Origin: Bacteroidota bacterium
GTDB taxonomy: Bacteria > Bacteroidota > Bacteroidia > Bacteroidales > F082
Assembly: GCA_009773165.1 (NCBI GenBank)
Contig: WOUZ01000015.1
Span: 1 to 64,000, forward strand
DNA: 64,000 nucleotides
Reading direction: 5' to 3'
Below the pieces are notes generated by a model. It was not told the DNA's origin. It did not search any database and worked only from the letters and a program-made list of their open reading frames with translations. Position 1 is the stretch's first letter. Each line of letters begins with the position of its first letter. Shown here piece by piece: positions 44,102-53,800 of the stretch. The position numbers and the translations under genes are program-made.

Positions 44102-46557
44102 TGTTTTGATTTTGAAATATCTTTCGCCATTTTCTTTTCTTCCAAAGCCATACCAATGACCTCTATCATATTTGTAACAAAATGAAACTGAATTCCTTTG
44201 ATATAATCTTCTTTAATCTCAATGAAATCTCTTTTATTGTCTTTTGAAAGAATGATTTGAGTGATTTTGCCACGTTTAGCAGCCAGAATCTTTTCTTTAA
44301 TCCCACCAACGGGCAACACTTTACCACGAAGTGTTATTTCACCGGTCATGGCTAGCGCAGGCTTCACTTTTCGTTTTGTAAATGCTGAAGCTAAAGCCGT
44401 TAGCATTGTAATTCCTGCTGAAGGACCATCTTTAGGTGTTGCACCTTCAGGCACATGAATATGAACGTTCCATTTATCAAATTCATCCGGATCAACATCA
44501 AGTAATTCAGCATGAGCCTTCAGATAGGCAAAAGCAATGCTTGCAGACTCTTTCATTACATCGCCGAGATTACCGGTTAGTTTTAATTCACCTTTTCCGC
44601 GACTGAGGCTCACTTCAATGTAAAGCAATTCGCCTCCGACAGGTGTCCATGCCAGTCCGGTTACTACACCTGGAACCTCATGCTCTACTTCAAGGCCCCT
44701 TGTCCCCCATCCAACACCAAGTACTTTTTCCAGATCACCGGAAGTGAGTTTTTTGTCGTAAGATTCACCCATAGCAATGAATTTCGCTTTGTTGCGTATC
44801 AATTTGGCGATATTGCGTTCCATGGACCTCACACCAGCTTCACGGGTATAATCTTCAACGATTTGCTCAAGTATTTTCTTTGAAAAAGTGATATCGGTTG
44901 TTTTCATTCCATGCTCCAGAATCTGTTTTGGAATAAGGTGCTTGCGTGCAATCTGGAGTTTTTCTTCAACCAGATATCCACTCAAATCGATTATTTCCAT
45001 GCGGTCACGCAGAGCAGGATGAATCGTACTCAGACTGTTAGCTGTTGCAATGAACATAATTTTTGAAAGGTCGTAATCAATCTCCAAAAAGTTATCATGA
45101 AACTTATTATTCTGTTCAGGATCAAGTATTTCAAGCAGGGCAGCCTGAGGGTCACCGTTGATATTATTCCCAATCACTTTGTCAATTTCGTCCAACACAT
45201 AAACAGGGTTCGAAGACTTTACTTTTTTTAAATTTTGAATAATTCGTCCAGGCATTGCCCCAATATAGGTCTTACGATGTCCTCTCAACTCGGCTTCGTC
45301 ACGTAAACCACCTAATGACATACGGATGTATTTGCGACCAACGGCTCGTGCAATTGATTTTCCAAGAGATGTTTTACCAACACCGGGAGGTCCAACCAAA
45401 CACAAAATAGGAGCTTTCAGGTCTTGTTTAAGTTTATAAACAGCCAAATGCTCAATAATACGTTCTTTAACTTTTTCCAAACCATAATGATCCTGATCAA
45501 GCACCTTTTGTGCGTTAATCAGATCAAAATTATCCTTTGTAAACTCATTCCAGGGTAACTCAACAAGGTGTTCAAGGTAATTAAACTGAATACCATATTC
45601 CGCTGCCTGAGGATGCATGCGTAAAAGTTTTGCCAACTCCCGCTCAAATACCAACTGAACTTCTTTGTCCCATTTTTTACGCGTAGCTTTTTCCTTCAGT
45701 TCCCTGATTTCAGTTTCATTTGGTGATCCTCCAAGCTCTTCCTGAATGGTTTTGAGCTGCTGGTTCAAAAAATAATCGCGCTGCTGCTTATCCAGATCTG
45801 TTTTCACTTTGCTCTGAATCTGATTTTTCAGATCCAGCATCTGTAGTTCTTTTGTAAGGAAACCAAGAACTTTACCTGCTCTTTCCGGAACATCGGTTAT
45901 CTCCAGCAACTGCTGTTTCTCAGTGGCGTTGATATTGAGGTTACTAGAGACAAAATTTACTAAAAAAACCGGACTTTCAATATTATTAATTGCGAAAGTA
46001 GCTTCGCTTGGAATATTGGGTGATTTTTCGATGATTTGAATAGACAGATCTTTAATTGATTGAATCAGGGCATTAAAACCAGGATCAGTAGGAATTGCAT
46101 CAGTGCTGTCATAAACACCTACTTTCCCTCTGAAATAAGGTTCTTCTCGTGTGATTTCCAATAATTTAAACCGCTTCTTTCCCTGAATAATGACAGTTGT
46201 ATTACCATCTGGCATTTGGAGTGTCTTCAATATTTGAGCTACGGTTCCCACTTCATGCAGGTCATTGGAAGAAGGATCTTCGATACTTGGATCGCGTTGT
46301 GCAACAACACCAATTACTTTCTCTTTTTTATATGCTTCCTTTATAAGACGTATGGATTTGTCCCTTCCAACGGTAATAGGGAAAACGACTCCAGGGAACA
46401 GGACAGCATTTCGAAGAGGTAAAATCGCCAAATCTTCAGGTAATTCTTCGGCGTTCATCAACTGTTCGTCCTCTGCGGAAAGCAGTGGAATAAATTCCGT
46501 ATCGGAATCAAGAATATCGGAAACATTCAATATTTCTGTTTGTTTATTCGGTTTCAT
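44098..46557 (-). CDS. lon: ATP-dependent protease Lon (LonA)
   Basis: 819-residue cytoplasmic hexameric protease that degrades damaged and regulatory proteins. Order: LAN substrate-binding domain (about 41-240), coiled coil, AAA+ ATPase with Walker A GPPGVGKT (389-396), Walker [10 protein letters not shown] (about 452-460), and the protease domain with the Ser-Lys dyad: Ser713 in KDGPSAG and Lys754 in GGIKEK. Full length compared with the family, with a N-terminal extension of about 40 acidic residues. No HrcA (CIRCE) site is visible upstream. Co-translated with the downstream oxidoreductase gene. Confidence 0.97.
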   Translation of the reverse strand: MKPNKQTEILNVSDILDSDTEFIPLLSAEDEQLMNAEELPEDLAILPLRNAVLFPGVVFPITVGRDKSIRLIKEAYKKEKVIGVVAQRDPSIEDPSSNDLHEVGTVAQILKTLQMPDGNTTVIIQGKKRFKLLEITREEPYFRGKVGVYDSTDAIPTDPGFNALIQSIKDLSIQIIEKSPNIPSEATFAINNIESPVFLVNFVSSNLNINATEKQQLLEITDVPERAGKVLGFLTKELQMLDLKNQIQSKVKTDLDKQQRDYFLNQQLKTIQEELGGSPNETEIRELKEKATRKKWDKEVQLVFERELAKLLRMHPQAAEYGIQFNYLEHLVELPWNEFTKDNFDLINAQKVLDQDHYGLEKVKERIIEHLAVYKLKQDLKAPILCLVGPPGVGKTSLGKSIARAVGRKYIRMSLGGLRDEAELRGHRKTYIGAMPGRIIQNLKKVKSSNPVYVLDEIDKVIGNNINGDPQAALLEILDPEQNNKFHDNFLEIDYDLSKIMFIATANSLSTIHPALRDRMEIIDLSGYLVEEKLQIARKHLIPKQILEHGMKTTDITFSKKILEQIVEDYTREAGVRSMERNIAKLIRNKAKFIAMGESYDKKLTSGDLEKVLGVGWGTRGLEVEHEVPGVVTGLAWTPVGGELLYIEVSLSRGKGELKLTGNLGDVMKESASIAFAYLKAHAELLDVDPDEFDKWNVHIHVPEGATPKDGPSAGITMLTALASAFTKRKVKPALAMTGEITLRGKVLPVGGIKEKILAAKRGKITQIILSKDNKRDFIEIKEDYIKGIQFHFVTNMIEVIGMALEEKKMAKDISKSKQ

Positions 46558-46599
46558 TCTTATGTAATAAGTTCAAAATGGTGACAAATTGGCACTAAA

Positions 46600-46662
46600 T
46601 AAAAAAATCAACCTGTTTAAAGGCTTCAACATGCAGCTGAAAGCCATTTCATCAAGTTGATC
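46600..46662 (-). terminator. Nested-hairpin terminator after the alternative glmU
   Basis: On the minus strand an outer stem (46656-46661 GTTGAT with 46607-46612 ATCAAC) encloses an inner stem (GGCTT/AAGCC around 46622 and 46640), and is followed by seven T (complement of 46601-46607). It lies 32 bp past the stop of the gene at 46694 and upstream of lon. Confidence 0.45.
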
Positions 46663-46693
46663 TGTATTAATTCAAAAGCTATGCCGTAAACGA

Positions 46694-47878
46694 TCAGGCT
46701 CTTCTATTTTTATATGTAAGGCTGAAAATCTCTGATAAAATTGATTTTTCAACTTTATCAAAAGGTTTATTTCTGCGGGCAAAGACAATCTCTGCCGTTT
46801 TTACCGCTTTTTTAAGATCGTAATCTATCAGACCATGTGTTCCTCCCCATGAGAAAGAAGGCACGAAATTTCTTTGAAAACCAGATCCAAAAACATTGGC
46901 ATTTACGCCTATTACTGTGCCAGTATTAAACATGGTATTAATTCCACATTTTGAGTGGTCGCCCATTATCGTACCACAGAATTGAAGTCCGGTCTGAACA
47001 AAGCAATCTTCCGCATACGACCAAAGCTTGACTTCTTCGTATGTGTTTTTAAGATTGGAAGTGTTGGTATCTGCTCCTAAGTTGCACCATTCACCCAATA
47101 CTGAATGTCCAAGGAAGCCATCATGTGCTTTATTTGTGTAACCAAAAATTACAGACTGTGTTACTTCGCCACCGACTTTGGAATAAGGTCCAATGGTAGT
47201 TGGTCCATAAATCTTAGCATCCATTTTAAGAACAGCATGCTCACATAAGGCAAAAGACCCTCTTATCTTTGATCCTTCCATCACTTCTGCATTTTTACCT
47301 ATGTATATAGGACCTTCGGATGCATTTAAGATAGCAAATTCAACCTTTGCACCCTCTTCAATAAAAATGTTTTCAGGATTGAGACAACGATTCGTTGAAG
47401 AGATAGCTTGCGATTTCCTTCCTTTTGTAATCAAGGCAAAATCATCCTTAATGGCCTGATCATTAAAATTGAAGATATCCCACACGTTATGAATTTTCAT
47501 AAAATCGATTTCAGTCTCAATCATCTCCATATCTTCATTACCATCTGCGATATTCTCCAGTGATATTGCGTTGAGACACATAGCGATAATTGTGTCATCT
47601 TTAATTAATGCCTGTCCTTCTTTCAGCTTTTTAATCTCAGCTACAAGAAGGGGGTTAGGGCAAATAGACCCATTAACCAGAACATTAATCTCAGCTTTCA
47701 CCAAAGGATACTTGTGGCTCAGATATGATTCAGTCAAACTGGAGGTAGTTGTTGTAAGAAAAAGCTCCCATTTCTCACGAATGGTAAGGATTCCTATCCG
47801 GATATCAGCAGCAGGTCGGGTAAATGTCAAAGGGAGCAAGTTATTGCGCGATGCACTGTCAAAAAGGATGTAATTCAT
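46694..47878 (-). CDS. Alternative GlmU: sugar nucleotidyltransferase with beta-helix domain
   Basis: 394-residue protein of the Bacteroidota-type GlmU-like family (bifunctional UDP-GlcNAc pyrophosphorylase/GlcN-1-P acetyltransferase candidates). The N-terminal half opens with YILFDSASRNNLLPLTFTRPAADIR, which lacks the classical GxGTRM nucleotide loop; the C-terminal half (about 170-345) is a left-handed beta-helix with IYIGKNAEVMEG, IYGPTTIGPYSKVGG and GDHSKCGINTMF. It probably makes UDP-GlcNAc for peptidoglycan and LPS, and feeds EPS synthesis, as no ordinary glmU is seen here. Enzymatic assignment is by family only. Confidence 0.82.
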   Translation of the reverse strand: MNYILFDSASRNNLLPLTFTRPAADIRIGILTIREKWELFLTTTTSSLTESYLSHKYPLVKAEINVLVNGSICPNPLLVAEIKKLKEGQALIKDDTIIAMCLNAISLENIADGNEDMEMIETEIDFMKIHNVWDIFNFNDQAIKDDFALITKGRKSQAISSTNRCLNPENIFIEEGAKVEFAILNASEGPIYIGKNAEVMEGSKIRGSFALCEHAVLKMDAKIYGPTTIGPYSKVGGEVTQSVIFGYTNKAHDGFLGHSVLGEWCNLGADTNTSNLKNTYEEVKLWSYAEDCFVQTGLQFCGTIMGDHSKCGINTMFNTGTVIGVNANVFGSGFQRNFVPSFSWGGTHGLIDYDLKKAVKTAEIVFARRNKPFDKVEKSILSEIFSLTYKNRRA

Positions 47879-48018
47879 GTAGTTACCGTTTTAAGGCTTT
47901 CTTTCTAATTGTTTAATTTCTCTGTAACAAATATAATTGATTTTTTGTTTAATAACGCAGAGCTTTTAAAATACTGTCAAAAATCAGATAATTGTTGATA
48001 AAAATATGTGTTATTAAC

Positions 48019-48053
48019 AAAAAAGCCCTTATCATCTAGCGTGATAAGGGCCT
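48019..48053 (-). terminator. Terminator of rpmE2
   Basis: A 10-bp perfect stem GCCCTTATCA (48025-48034) with TGATAAGGGC (48042-48051) around a 7-nt loop, followed on the minus strand by six T (complement of 48019-48024). Begins 21 bp after the L31 stop. Confidence 0.85.
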
Positions 48054-48073
48054 TTAGGTGATTTGAAGTCAAA

Positions 48074-48340
48074 CTATTTAGTGCGAACTTCGTAATGCTT
48101 TTTGTACCTGTTTTTAAACTTATCAACACGACCAGCGGAGTCAACGAGTTTCATTTTTCCAGTGTAGAATGGATGGGATGTGTGTGAAATCTCAAGCTTC
48201 ACTACTGGGTATTCGTTGCCATCTTCCCAAACGATGGTTTCTTTCGTACGTACTGTTGAACGTGTTAAGAAACTATATTCGTTTGACATATCTTTAAATA
48301 CAACTAATCTGTAATCTTTAGGGTGAATGTCTTTTTTCAT
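48074..48340 (-). CDS. rpmE2: 50S ribosomal protein L31, type B
   Basis: 88-residue ribosomal protein. [17 protein letters not shown] and [21 protein letters not shown] are L31 type B motifs. The zinc-binding C-x-x-C of type A L31 is absent, so this is the zinc-free paralogue form, the only L31 in the window. It stands alone with an exact TTTG-N20-TAATTTTG promoter and a strong terminator, so it is a monocistronic unit. Confidence 0.96.
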   Translation of the reverse strand: MKKDIHPKDYRLVVFKDMSNEYSFLTRSTVRTKETIVWEDGNEYPVVKLEISHTSHPFYTGKMKLVDSAGRVDKFKNRYKKHYEVRTK

Positions 48341-48374
48341 CGCTTACTCGGCTTTATTATGATTTTAAGGGCTG

Positions 48375-48406
48375 CAAAATTACTATCTTTCAATGAAATG
48401 ACCAAA
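48375..48406 (-). promoter_or_regulatory. rpmE2: Promoter of rpmE2
   Basis: On the minus strand TTTG (complement of 48403-48406), a 20-bp spacer, TAATTTTG (complement of 48375-48382), then GCAGCC. It is one of the best matches to the Bacteroidota promoter consensus in the window, 34 bp upstream of the ATG. Confidence 0.7.
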
Positions 48407-48506
48407 CTTTTTTGCGTTTTTTTCAATTATGATATAAAAAATACTTCTCAATCTAAAATAAAAGGTTTCATTTAGGTAAATTATTCTCTTTAACTTATTG
48501 ATATTA

Positions 48507-49565
48507 TTATAGTTGTGTCAAAAAAAGAAGTGTATCAATTCCATCAGCGTAATCACTTACTTCTGGATATTGTGCTGCTCCAAAAGGAAAAGAATTATGC
48601 CATTGCCCCTCCTTTGATACAATACATTGAATATCATCGGCTTGCCTTTGTAATTGTTCCTGTAATGAATCAGCTCCTGAATAACGCTCAAAATGTAAAA
48701 CAGACACAGGACTCGCCAAAGAAGGATCTTCCTTTACAAGTAAAAACCCATTATCAAGATGTGGAATGCTGTTGATGAGATAAATTGCTTTGTTGTATTC
48801 ATAATTGTTAAAATAGCGGGAATGATTTTTTACTTGTTCATATCCTTCAAAATGAACGAGCAACAGCTTTAAATCAAACGATTCAGGTAGGTAAAGTTTC
48901 GAAACATTCCTGCACCCTAATCCATAATACATAAAAATATCATCTGCCAGCGCCTTCATATCTTCGTCTGATTCTGCTCCGTTCAGAATTGCAATGCTAT
49001 TCCTGTTCTTACGGATAATGTGGGGATATTTACCAAAATAATATTCAAAATATCGTGCTGAGTTATTGCTGCCAGTTGCTATAACAGCTTCAAAATCCGT
49101 AATCTTATTTGAGGTAAAACAAAAAAGGGGCTTGAATTCAGGCTGAAGAAATACTAACATTTCTGCAATAGCTGGTAAAAGCAGGGCATCATCGGACGAT
49201 AGTTTACCTAAAAAAGAATGACCACTGAGAAGCACACAAAGAAAGTCATGAAAACCAACCAAAGGAATGTTTCCAGCCATTATTACTGCTACAACTTTCG
49301 TTTGATTGACATCCTGCAACGGGTAATCACTTATCCAGTTTTCAAGTTTATCTTTTTCAAGCAGTTTTATAATTCCTTTGAGTGATTGCAAAATACTCTC
49401 TTCAGTAAACCATTTATTGGCATTGAGGGATTGCCTGATTACATTTTCAAATCCGGAAAAACTACTGACTTGATTTTCTTTTAAGGGAAAATGCTGACTT
49501 ACAAAGCTGTGTAAATGAATACCAAGGTTGGCAAAAGCAGAGATTCTTTCGTTGACTGATAGCAT
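48507..49565 (-). CDS. Acyl-CoA reductase (LuxC-like)
   Basis: 352-residue protein of the acyl-CoA/long-chain acyl reductase family (PF05893 type), related to aldehyde dehydrogenases and LuxC. Seen: VAVIMAGNIPLVGFHDFLCVLLSGHSFLGKLSSDDALLLP (about 91-130, in which GNxPLxGxHD is the family signature) and the probable catalytic Cys in MYYGLGCRNVSKLYLP (about 217-232). It should reduce an acyl-CoA or acyl-thioester to aldehyde with NAD(P)H. Bacteroidota commonly place this gene beside serC, as here (divergent, 132-bp gap). The physiological substrate is unknown. Its -7 region reads TACTTTCG (complement of 49590-49597). Confidence 0.85.
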   Translation of the reverse strand: MLSVNERISAFANLGIHLHSFVSQHFPLKENQVSSFSGFENVIRQSLNANKWFTEESILQSLKGIIKLLEKDKLENWISDYPLQDVNQTKVVAVIMAGNIPLVGFHDFLCVLLSGHSFLGKLSSDDALLLPAIAEMLVFLQPEFKPLFCFTSNKITDFEAVIATGSNNSARYFEYYFGKYPHIIRKNRNSIAILNGAESDEDMKALADDIFMYYGLGCRNVSKLYLPESFDLKLLLVHFEGYEQVKNHSRYFNNYEYNKAIYLINSIPHLDNGFLLVKEDPSLASPVSVLHFERYSGADSLQEQLQRQADDIQCIVSKEGQWHNSFPFGAAQYPEVSDYADGIDTLLFLTQL

Positions 49566-49639
49566 AAGAAAGCCTATTTAAAACGGTTGCGAAAGTAGAT
49601 ATTTATCGCGTTAAAAGATTAACAATTGTAATAAAATCT

Positions 49640-49647
49640 TATCTTTG
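49640..49647 (+). promoter_or_regulatory. serC: Candidate -7 box of the serine operon
   Basis: TATCTTTG followed by GCTGC, matching TAnnTTTG, 50 bp upstream of the serC ATG. The box of the divergent acyl-CoA reductase gene (49590-49597) is 42 bp away, so the two promoters are back to back. Confidence 0.45.
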
Positions 49648-49697
49648 CTGCAAAATATGAGTATTTTGAATAACACAAAATCAAACCTTATTTCACT

Positions 49698-50771
49698 ATG
49701 AAAAAGCATAACTTTTATGCAGGACCATCGATCCTGCCCGAGTCTACTGTTGAAAATACTATAGCTGCGCTGAAAGATTTCTCCGGCACAGGGCTCTCAT
49801 TAATGGAGATTTCCCACCGAAGTAAACAATTTGTTGCAGTTGTTGATGAAGCAGTTGCTTTGTTTAAAGAATTGCTAAACATCCCTGAGGGGTATTCTGT
49901 CATTTTCCTTGGCGGAGGGGCAAGTCTTCAATTCTGCATGGTTCCATATAACCTAATGGGAAAGAAAGCTGCATACCTGAACACAGGAGAATGGGCATCT
50001 AAAGCTATCAAAGAAGCTAAGCTTTTTGGAGAAGTAGCTGTTGTTGGCAGTTCCGAAGACAAAAAATTCAATTACATACCAAGAGGTTATACTGTTCCTG
50101 CCGACGCCGATTATTTCCATATTACAACTAACAACACCATTTATGGCACAGAAATTCTTGAAGACCTTGAAGTAGGTGTGCCACTTGTCGCCGATATGTC
50201 GTCCGACATTTTCAGCAGGGTTATTGATGTTTCCAAATATGTATTAATATATGGTGGTGCACAAAAAAACCTTGCACCTGCAGGTGTAACTTTTGCCATT
50301 GTTAAGGACGAAATTCTTGGAAAAGTTGACAGAGTTATTCCAACCATGTTGAAATACTCCACACATATTAGTAAGGAGTCGATGTTTAATACACCACCAG
50401 TTGTTCCAATTTATGCTGCTTTACAAACACTTAAATGGCTTAAGGAAATGGGTGGAGTTGCAGAAATGGAAAAGATCAACATCCGTAAAGCCGAACTAAT
50501 GTATGGCGAAATTGACAGAAACAGCTTGTTTAAAGCAACTGTTCCAGCTGTAGAAGATCGTTCGCGTATGAATGTTTGCTTTGTAATGAACGATGGTTTT
50601 GAGGGATTTGAAAAGGAATTTAATGATTTTGCAACTGAGAGAGGCATGATTGGTATCAAAGGACACCGTTCAGCCGGAGGCTTCAGAGCCTCATTATACA
50701 ACGCCCTCCCCTATTCCAGTGTCGAAGCATTGGTAGCAGTAATGCAGGAATTCGAAACTTTAAAAAAGTAA
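49698..50771 (+). CDS. serC: Phosphoserine aminotransferase
   Basis: 357-residue PLP enzyme of the second step of serine synthesis: transfers an amino group from glutamate to 3-phosphohydroxypyruvate (and in B6 synthesis to the erythronate derivative). [10 protein letters not shown] at the N-terminus, LGGGASLQF (about 71-79), TGEWASKA, and the PLP lysine Lys190 in [11 protein letters not shown] are all seen. First gene of a run serC-serA-(four-helix)-DUF1015-(winged helix) with small gaps. No serB is seen in the window. Confidence 0.97.
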   Translation: MKKHNFYAGPSILPESTVENTIAALKDFSGTGLSLMEISHRSKQFVAVVDEAVALFKELLNIPEGYSVIFLGGGASLQFCMVPYNLMGKKAAYLNTGEWASKAIKEAKLFGEVAVVGSSEDKKFNYIPRGYTVPADADYFHITTNNTIYGTEILEDLEVGVPLVADMSSDIFSRVIDVSKYVLIYGGAQKNLAPAGVTFAIVKDEILGKVDRVIPTMLKYSTHISKESMFNTPPVVPIYAALQTLKWLKEMGGVAEMEKINIRKAELMYGEIDRNSLFKATVPAVEDRSRMNVCFVMNDGFEGFEKEFNDFATERGMIGIKGHRSAGGFRASLYNALPYSSVEALVAVMQEFETLKK

Positions 50772-50792
50772 TATAACTTAAAAGAAAAAGTG

Positions 50793-51710
50793 ATGAAAAA
50801 AGTATTAGTCGCCACTGATAAACCTTTTGCGAAGGTCGCTTCTGATCAAATCAGAACGCTCATCACCGAAGCAGGTTTTGAATGCCTTTTTCTTGAAAAG
50901 TATCCCGATCAACAAGCATTAATGAATGCTGTTACTGATGTGGATGCTATCATTATCCGCAGCGATATCATTGATAAAGCAGTAATGGATCAAGCCGGTA
51001 AACTGAGTATCGTCGTTCGTGCCGGTGCCGGATACGACAATGTTGATCTTTCTGCAGCAACTGAAAAAGGTGTTGTTGTGATGAACACTCCTGGCCAAAA
51101 TAGCAACGCTGTTGCTGAACTTGCCTTAGGCATGATGGTGTATCAGGCGCGGAATCATTTCAATGGATCATCGGGAACCGAGCTTTTTGGGAAAAAACTT
51201 GGCATACATGCTTATGGAAACGTTGGAAAACATGTTGCCAGGATCGCCAAAGGTTTCGGAATGAAAGTTTATGCATTTGATCCATTCGTTTCGAAAGAAG
51301 CAATGGAGGATGATGGTATCATTTCTATGGAAACTGTTGAGGCTTTATACGCTGGATGCCAGTATGTTTCGTTGCATATCCCAGCTAATGAAAAAACTAA
51401 AAAGTCGATCAATTTTGATCTTTTGTCTTCGATGCCTGCGAATGCTATGCTCATTAACACTGCCCGCAAGGAAGTTATATGTGAAGAAGGCTTACAACGT
51501 GTTTTTGAAACACGCAAAGATTTCAATTATGTTTCGGATGTTGCACCCGATTGCAAAGCAGCACTTGAACCTTTTAATGATCGCCTTTTTGTTACACCGA
51601 AAAAGATGGGAGCACAAACAGCGGAAGCCAACATTAATGCGGGCATAGCTGCTGCTAATCAGATTATCGCATTTTTCAAAAATAATGTTACGACCTTTAA
51701 AGTTAACTAA
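50793..51710 (+). CDS. serA: D-3-phosphoglycerate dehydrogenase, short Lys-type
   Basis: 305-residue NAD-dependent 2-hydroxyacid dehydrogenase, first step of serine synthesis. Short form without ACT or ASB domains. VVRAGAGYDNVD (about 74-85), NTPGQNSNAVAE, the nucleotide-binding GIHAYGNVGKHVA (137-149; AYG instead of GxG at the first glycines), and Arg225 in NTARK are seen. The usual catalytic His is replaced by Lys270 in VTPKKMGAQ, as in other Bacteroidota and the Entamoeba-type short enzymes. I start at the ATG at 50793, because the GTG immediately before it adds only one Met. It follows serC by 21 bp and precedes the four-helix gene by 36 bp. Confidence 0.92.
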   Translation: MKKVLVATDKPFAKVASDQIRTLITEAGFECLFLEKYPDQQALMNAVTDVDAIIIRSDIIDKAVMDQAGKLSIVVRAGAGYDNVDLSAATEKGVVVMNTPGQNSNAVAELALGMMVYQARNHFNGSSGTELFGKKLGIHAYGNVGKHVARIAKGFGMKVYAFDPFVSKEAMEDDGIISMETVEALYAGCQYVSLHIPANEKTKKSINFDLLSSMPANAMLINTARKEVICEEGLQRVFETRKDFNYVSDVAPDCKAALEPFNDRLFVTPKKMGAQTAEANINAGIAAANQIIAFFKNNVTTFKVN

Positions 51711-51746
51711 ACTTATTATTAATTTCACCTAATACTATCAGCACCA

Positions 51747-52196
51747 ATGAGCTACGACATGACTGATCTCAACAACAAGCCACTTACTTTTTTTCGTTTT
51801 GAGGACTTGCGTATCTATCATAAAGCATTAGACTACATTTTTTGGGTTCAAAAAATTAGTCAGCAGTTTCCTGAAGACGCCGATAAATCGTTGGCGCAGG
51901 GATTTTGCGATGCTGCACGACAAATACCTTTACGTATAGCAGAAGGGTCTGCACGAGAAAAGCAACAGTTTGTTCAATACCTCAAAGAGGCAAAAAGTTC
52001 GATCAGGAGCTGCCTGGTTTATGCTACCTTGGTACATCGTCATGGATTCATTACCGACTCAGAAGAGGAAGATTCGAGAAATCAACTCATGGAAATGACA
52101 AAAATGCTTGGAGCTCTTATCACCTCTCTTCAAAAAGGTGCAATGACAAGTCAGGAGCAGTACGATGAGGATTTTTATCCATCGAAAAACTGGTAG
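51747..52196 (+). CDS. Four-helix-bundle protein (S23/IVP family)
   Basis: 149-residue helical protein of the family first seen as the ORF inside 23S rRNA intervening sequences (also related to Avd-like accessory proteins). The hallmark FEDLRIYHKALDYIFWVQKI, the SLAQGFCDAARQIPLRIAEGSAR and QFVQYLKEAKSSIRSCL segments are visible. Function is not established; proteins of this fold can pentamerise and bind nucleic acid. No rRNA or reverse transcriptase gene is close by, so it is not an IVS here. It sits between serA and the DUF1015 gene in the serine operon. Confidence 0.82.
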   Translation: MSYDMTDLNNKPLTFFRFEDLRIYHKALDYIFWVQKISQQFPEDADKSLAQGFCDAARQIPLRIAEGSAREKQQFVQYLKEAKSSIRSCLVYATLVHRHGFITDSEEEDSRNQLMEMTKMLGALITSLQKGAMTSQEQYDEDFYPSKNW

Positions 52197-52248
52197 ACGG
52201 AATTTGGTATAAATTATTATTAACAGATCAAATAATACGTAGAAATAT

Positions 52249-53496
52249 ATGGCAACATTGAAAGCTTTCAAAGGTTGGCGTCCGCCGGTGGCAATTGTAA
52301 AAGATCTGGCATCGCGACCTTATGATGTTCTTGATTCTGATGAAGCCCGTTTGGAAGCCGCTGGCAATCCACACAGTTTGCTTCATGTTATTAAACCTGA
52401 GATTGATTTAGCAGCAGATATTGACCATTATGCCCCCGAAGTTTATTCCAAAGCAAAAGAAAACTTCGATCTTTTCAAAACCAATGGCTGGCTGAAACAG
52501 GATGAGAATGACTTCCTTTACATCTATGCCCAAACAATGAATGGTAAAACACAGTATGGCATTGTCGGGTGTGCAAGTGTGGAAGATTACATGAATAATG
52601 TGATAAAAAAACACGAATTAACACGTCCTGATAAAGAAGAAGACCGAATGAAACATGTTCGCATAACCAATGCAAATATGGAGCCTGTTTTCTTTACTTA
52701 TCCTGCTGAAAAAGAACTTGATGCAATCGTAAGCAGCTTTGTGAACAACAACAATCCTGAATATGATTTTGTTACTGATGATGGTTTTGGACATCATTTT
52801 TGGGTAATCAGTGATGAGGTAATCATCAACAAAATCGTTGGCATTTTTGAAAATATTCCTTCTACTTATGTTGCTGACGGGCATCATCGTACAGCTGCTG
52901 CTGCCTTGGTTGGAAATGAAAAAAAAGCTGCCAACCCTAAGCATACAGGTAAAGAAGAGTACAATTACTTTTTGGCGGTTCACTTTCCTGACAACCAACT
53001 GACGATCATAGATTATAACAGGGTGGTTAAGGACTTGAACGGGTTGTCGAAAACAGCTTTTATTGATCGCCTGACATCAGGTTTCGAGGTCGTTAACAAA
53101 GGATCAGAGATCTACAAACCATCTCATTTACATGAGTATTCGATGTATCTCGATGGCGAGTGGTATGCCTTGACAGCCAAAAATGGTACATATGATGATA
53201 ATGATCCTATTGGAGTTCTTGATGTTACCATTCTTACGCATCAAGTGCTGGAGCCTATTTTAGGCATTGATGATCTTCGCAGGTCTAAGCGTATTGATTT
53301 TGTTGGTGGTATACGCGGCTTAGGTGAATTGAAGAAACGGGTTGACAGTGGTGAGATGCAGGTTGCATTTGCTCTGTATCCAGTGTCAATGGCTCAATTG
53401 ATCCATATTGCTGATACAGGAAACATTATGCCACCCAAAACCACCTGGTTCGAACCCAAATTAAGGTCCGGATTGATTATTCACACTTTAGATTAA
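52249..53496 (+). CDS. DUF1015-family protein
   Basis: 415-residue cytoplasmic protein. Recognised by KAFKGWRPP, the ASRPYDVL segment and the central VADGHHRTAAA motif (about 206-216), typical of DUF1015, often annotated as SerB-associated. In Bacteroidota this gene regularly follows serC and serA, as here, and a role linked to serine metabolism (a kinase- or hydrolase-like activity) has been suggested from context only. No canonical catalytic motif can be named by eye. It ends 13 bp before the small winged-helix ORF. Confidence 0.85.
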   Translation: MATLKAFKGWRPPVAIVKDLASRPYDVLDSDEARLEAAGNPHSLLHVIKPEIDLAADIDHYAPEVYSKAKENFDLFKTNGWLKQDENDFLYIYAQTMNGKTQYGIVGCASVEDYMNNVIKKHELTRPDKEEDRMKHVRITNANMEPVFFTYPAEKELDAIVSSFVNNNNPEYDFVTDDGFGHHFWVISDEVIINKIVGIFENIPSTYVADGHHRTAAAALVGNEKKAANPKHTGKEEYNYFLAVHFPDNQLTIIDYNRVVKDLNGLSKTAFIDRLTSGFEVVNKGSEIYKPSHLHEYSMYLDGEWYALTAKNGTYDDNDPIGVLDVTILTHQVLEPILGIDDLRRSKRIDFVGGIRGLGELKKRVDSGEMQVAFALYPVSMAQLIHIADTGNIMPPKTTWFEPKLRSGLIIHTLD

Positions 53497-53509
53497 TAAA
53501 TTGAATAAG

Positions 53510-53686
53510 ATGGAAGTAAAAGAAAAAGTTTTGAATGCAATGCAATTGTCACAACAGCCAATGAAACCGGGCGAAATTGCAGAAGCTGCAAGCTTAGATA
53601 AAAAAGATGTTGAAAAAGCCATTAAAGCTTTAAAAGACAGCGAACAAATCTATTCTCCAAAAAAATGTTATTATCAGGTAAAGTAA
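53510..53686 (+). CDS. Small winged-helix (MarR-like) protein
   Basis: 58 residues from the ATG at 53510; a TTG 9 nt upstream is also in frame but less likely. The whole protein is a minimal winged helix: helix 1 KVLNAMQLS, helix 2 MKPGEIAEAA, recognition helix KKDVEKAIKALKD, wing EQIYSPKKCYYQV. It could bind DNA and regulate the serine operon, or act in a complex with DUF1015. Last gene of the serC operon, followed by a bidirectional terminator. Confidence 0.7.
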   Translation: MEVKEKVLNAMQLSQQPMKPGEIAEAASLDKKDVEKAIKALKDSEQIYSPKKCYYQVK

Positions 53687-53737
53687 TCAACCCATTTAAT
53701 GCTTTACGCGTAGTTGATTCAATTTAAAGTAAAAATC

Positions 53738-53785
53738 AAAATGCTTGTTTATGAAAGGGTAACCTAACATGAACAAGCATTTTTT
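53738..53785. terminator. Bidirectional terminator
   Basis: A 12-bp inverted repeat (53738-53749 AAAATGCTTGTT with 53772-53783 AACAAGCATTTT) and T-run on the right, A-run on the left. The loop of about 22 nt is long. It lies between the convergent serine operon and the alkaline phosphatase gene. Confidence 0.7.
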
Positions 53786-53800
53786 ATCTTCTTGAAAAGC

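Noticed and set aside
46558-46606. CIRCE-type heat-shock operator upstream of lon
   Set aside because: GTGCCAATTTG resembles part of a repressor site but the second half of TTAGCACTC-N9-GAGTGCTAA is missing.
53501-53509. TTG start of the small winged-helix gene
   Set aside because: Only three extra residues (M-N-K) and not needed for the fold; the ATG at 53510 is preferred.
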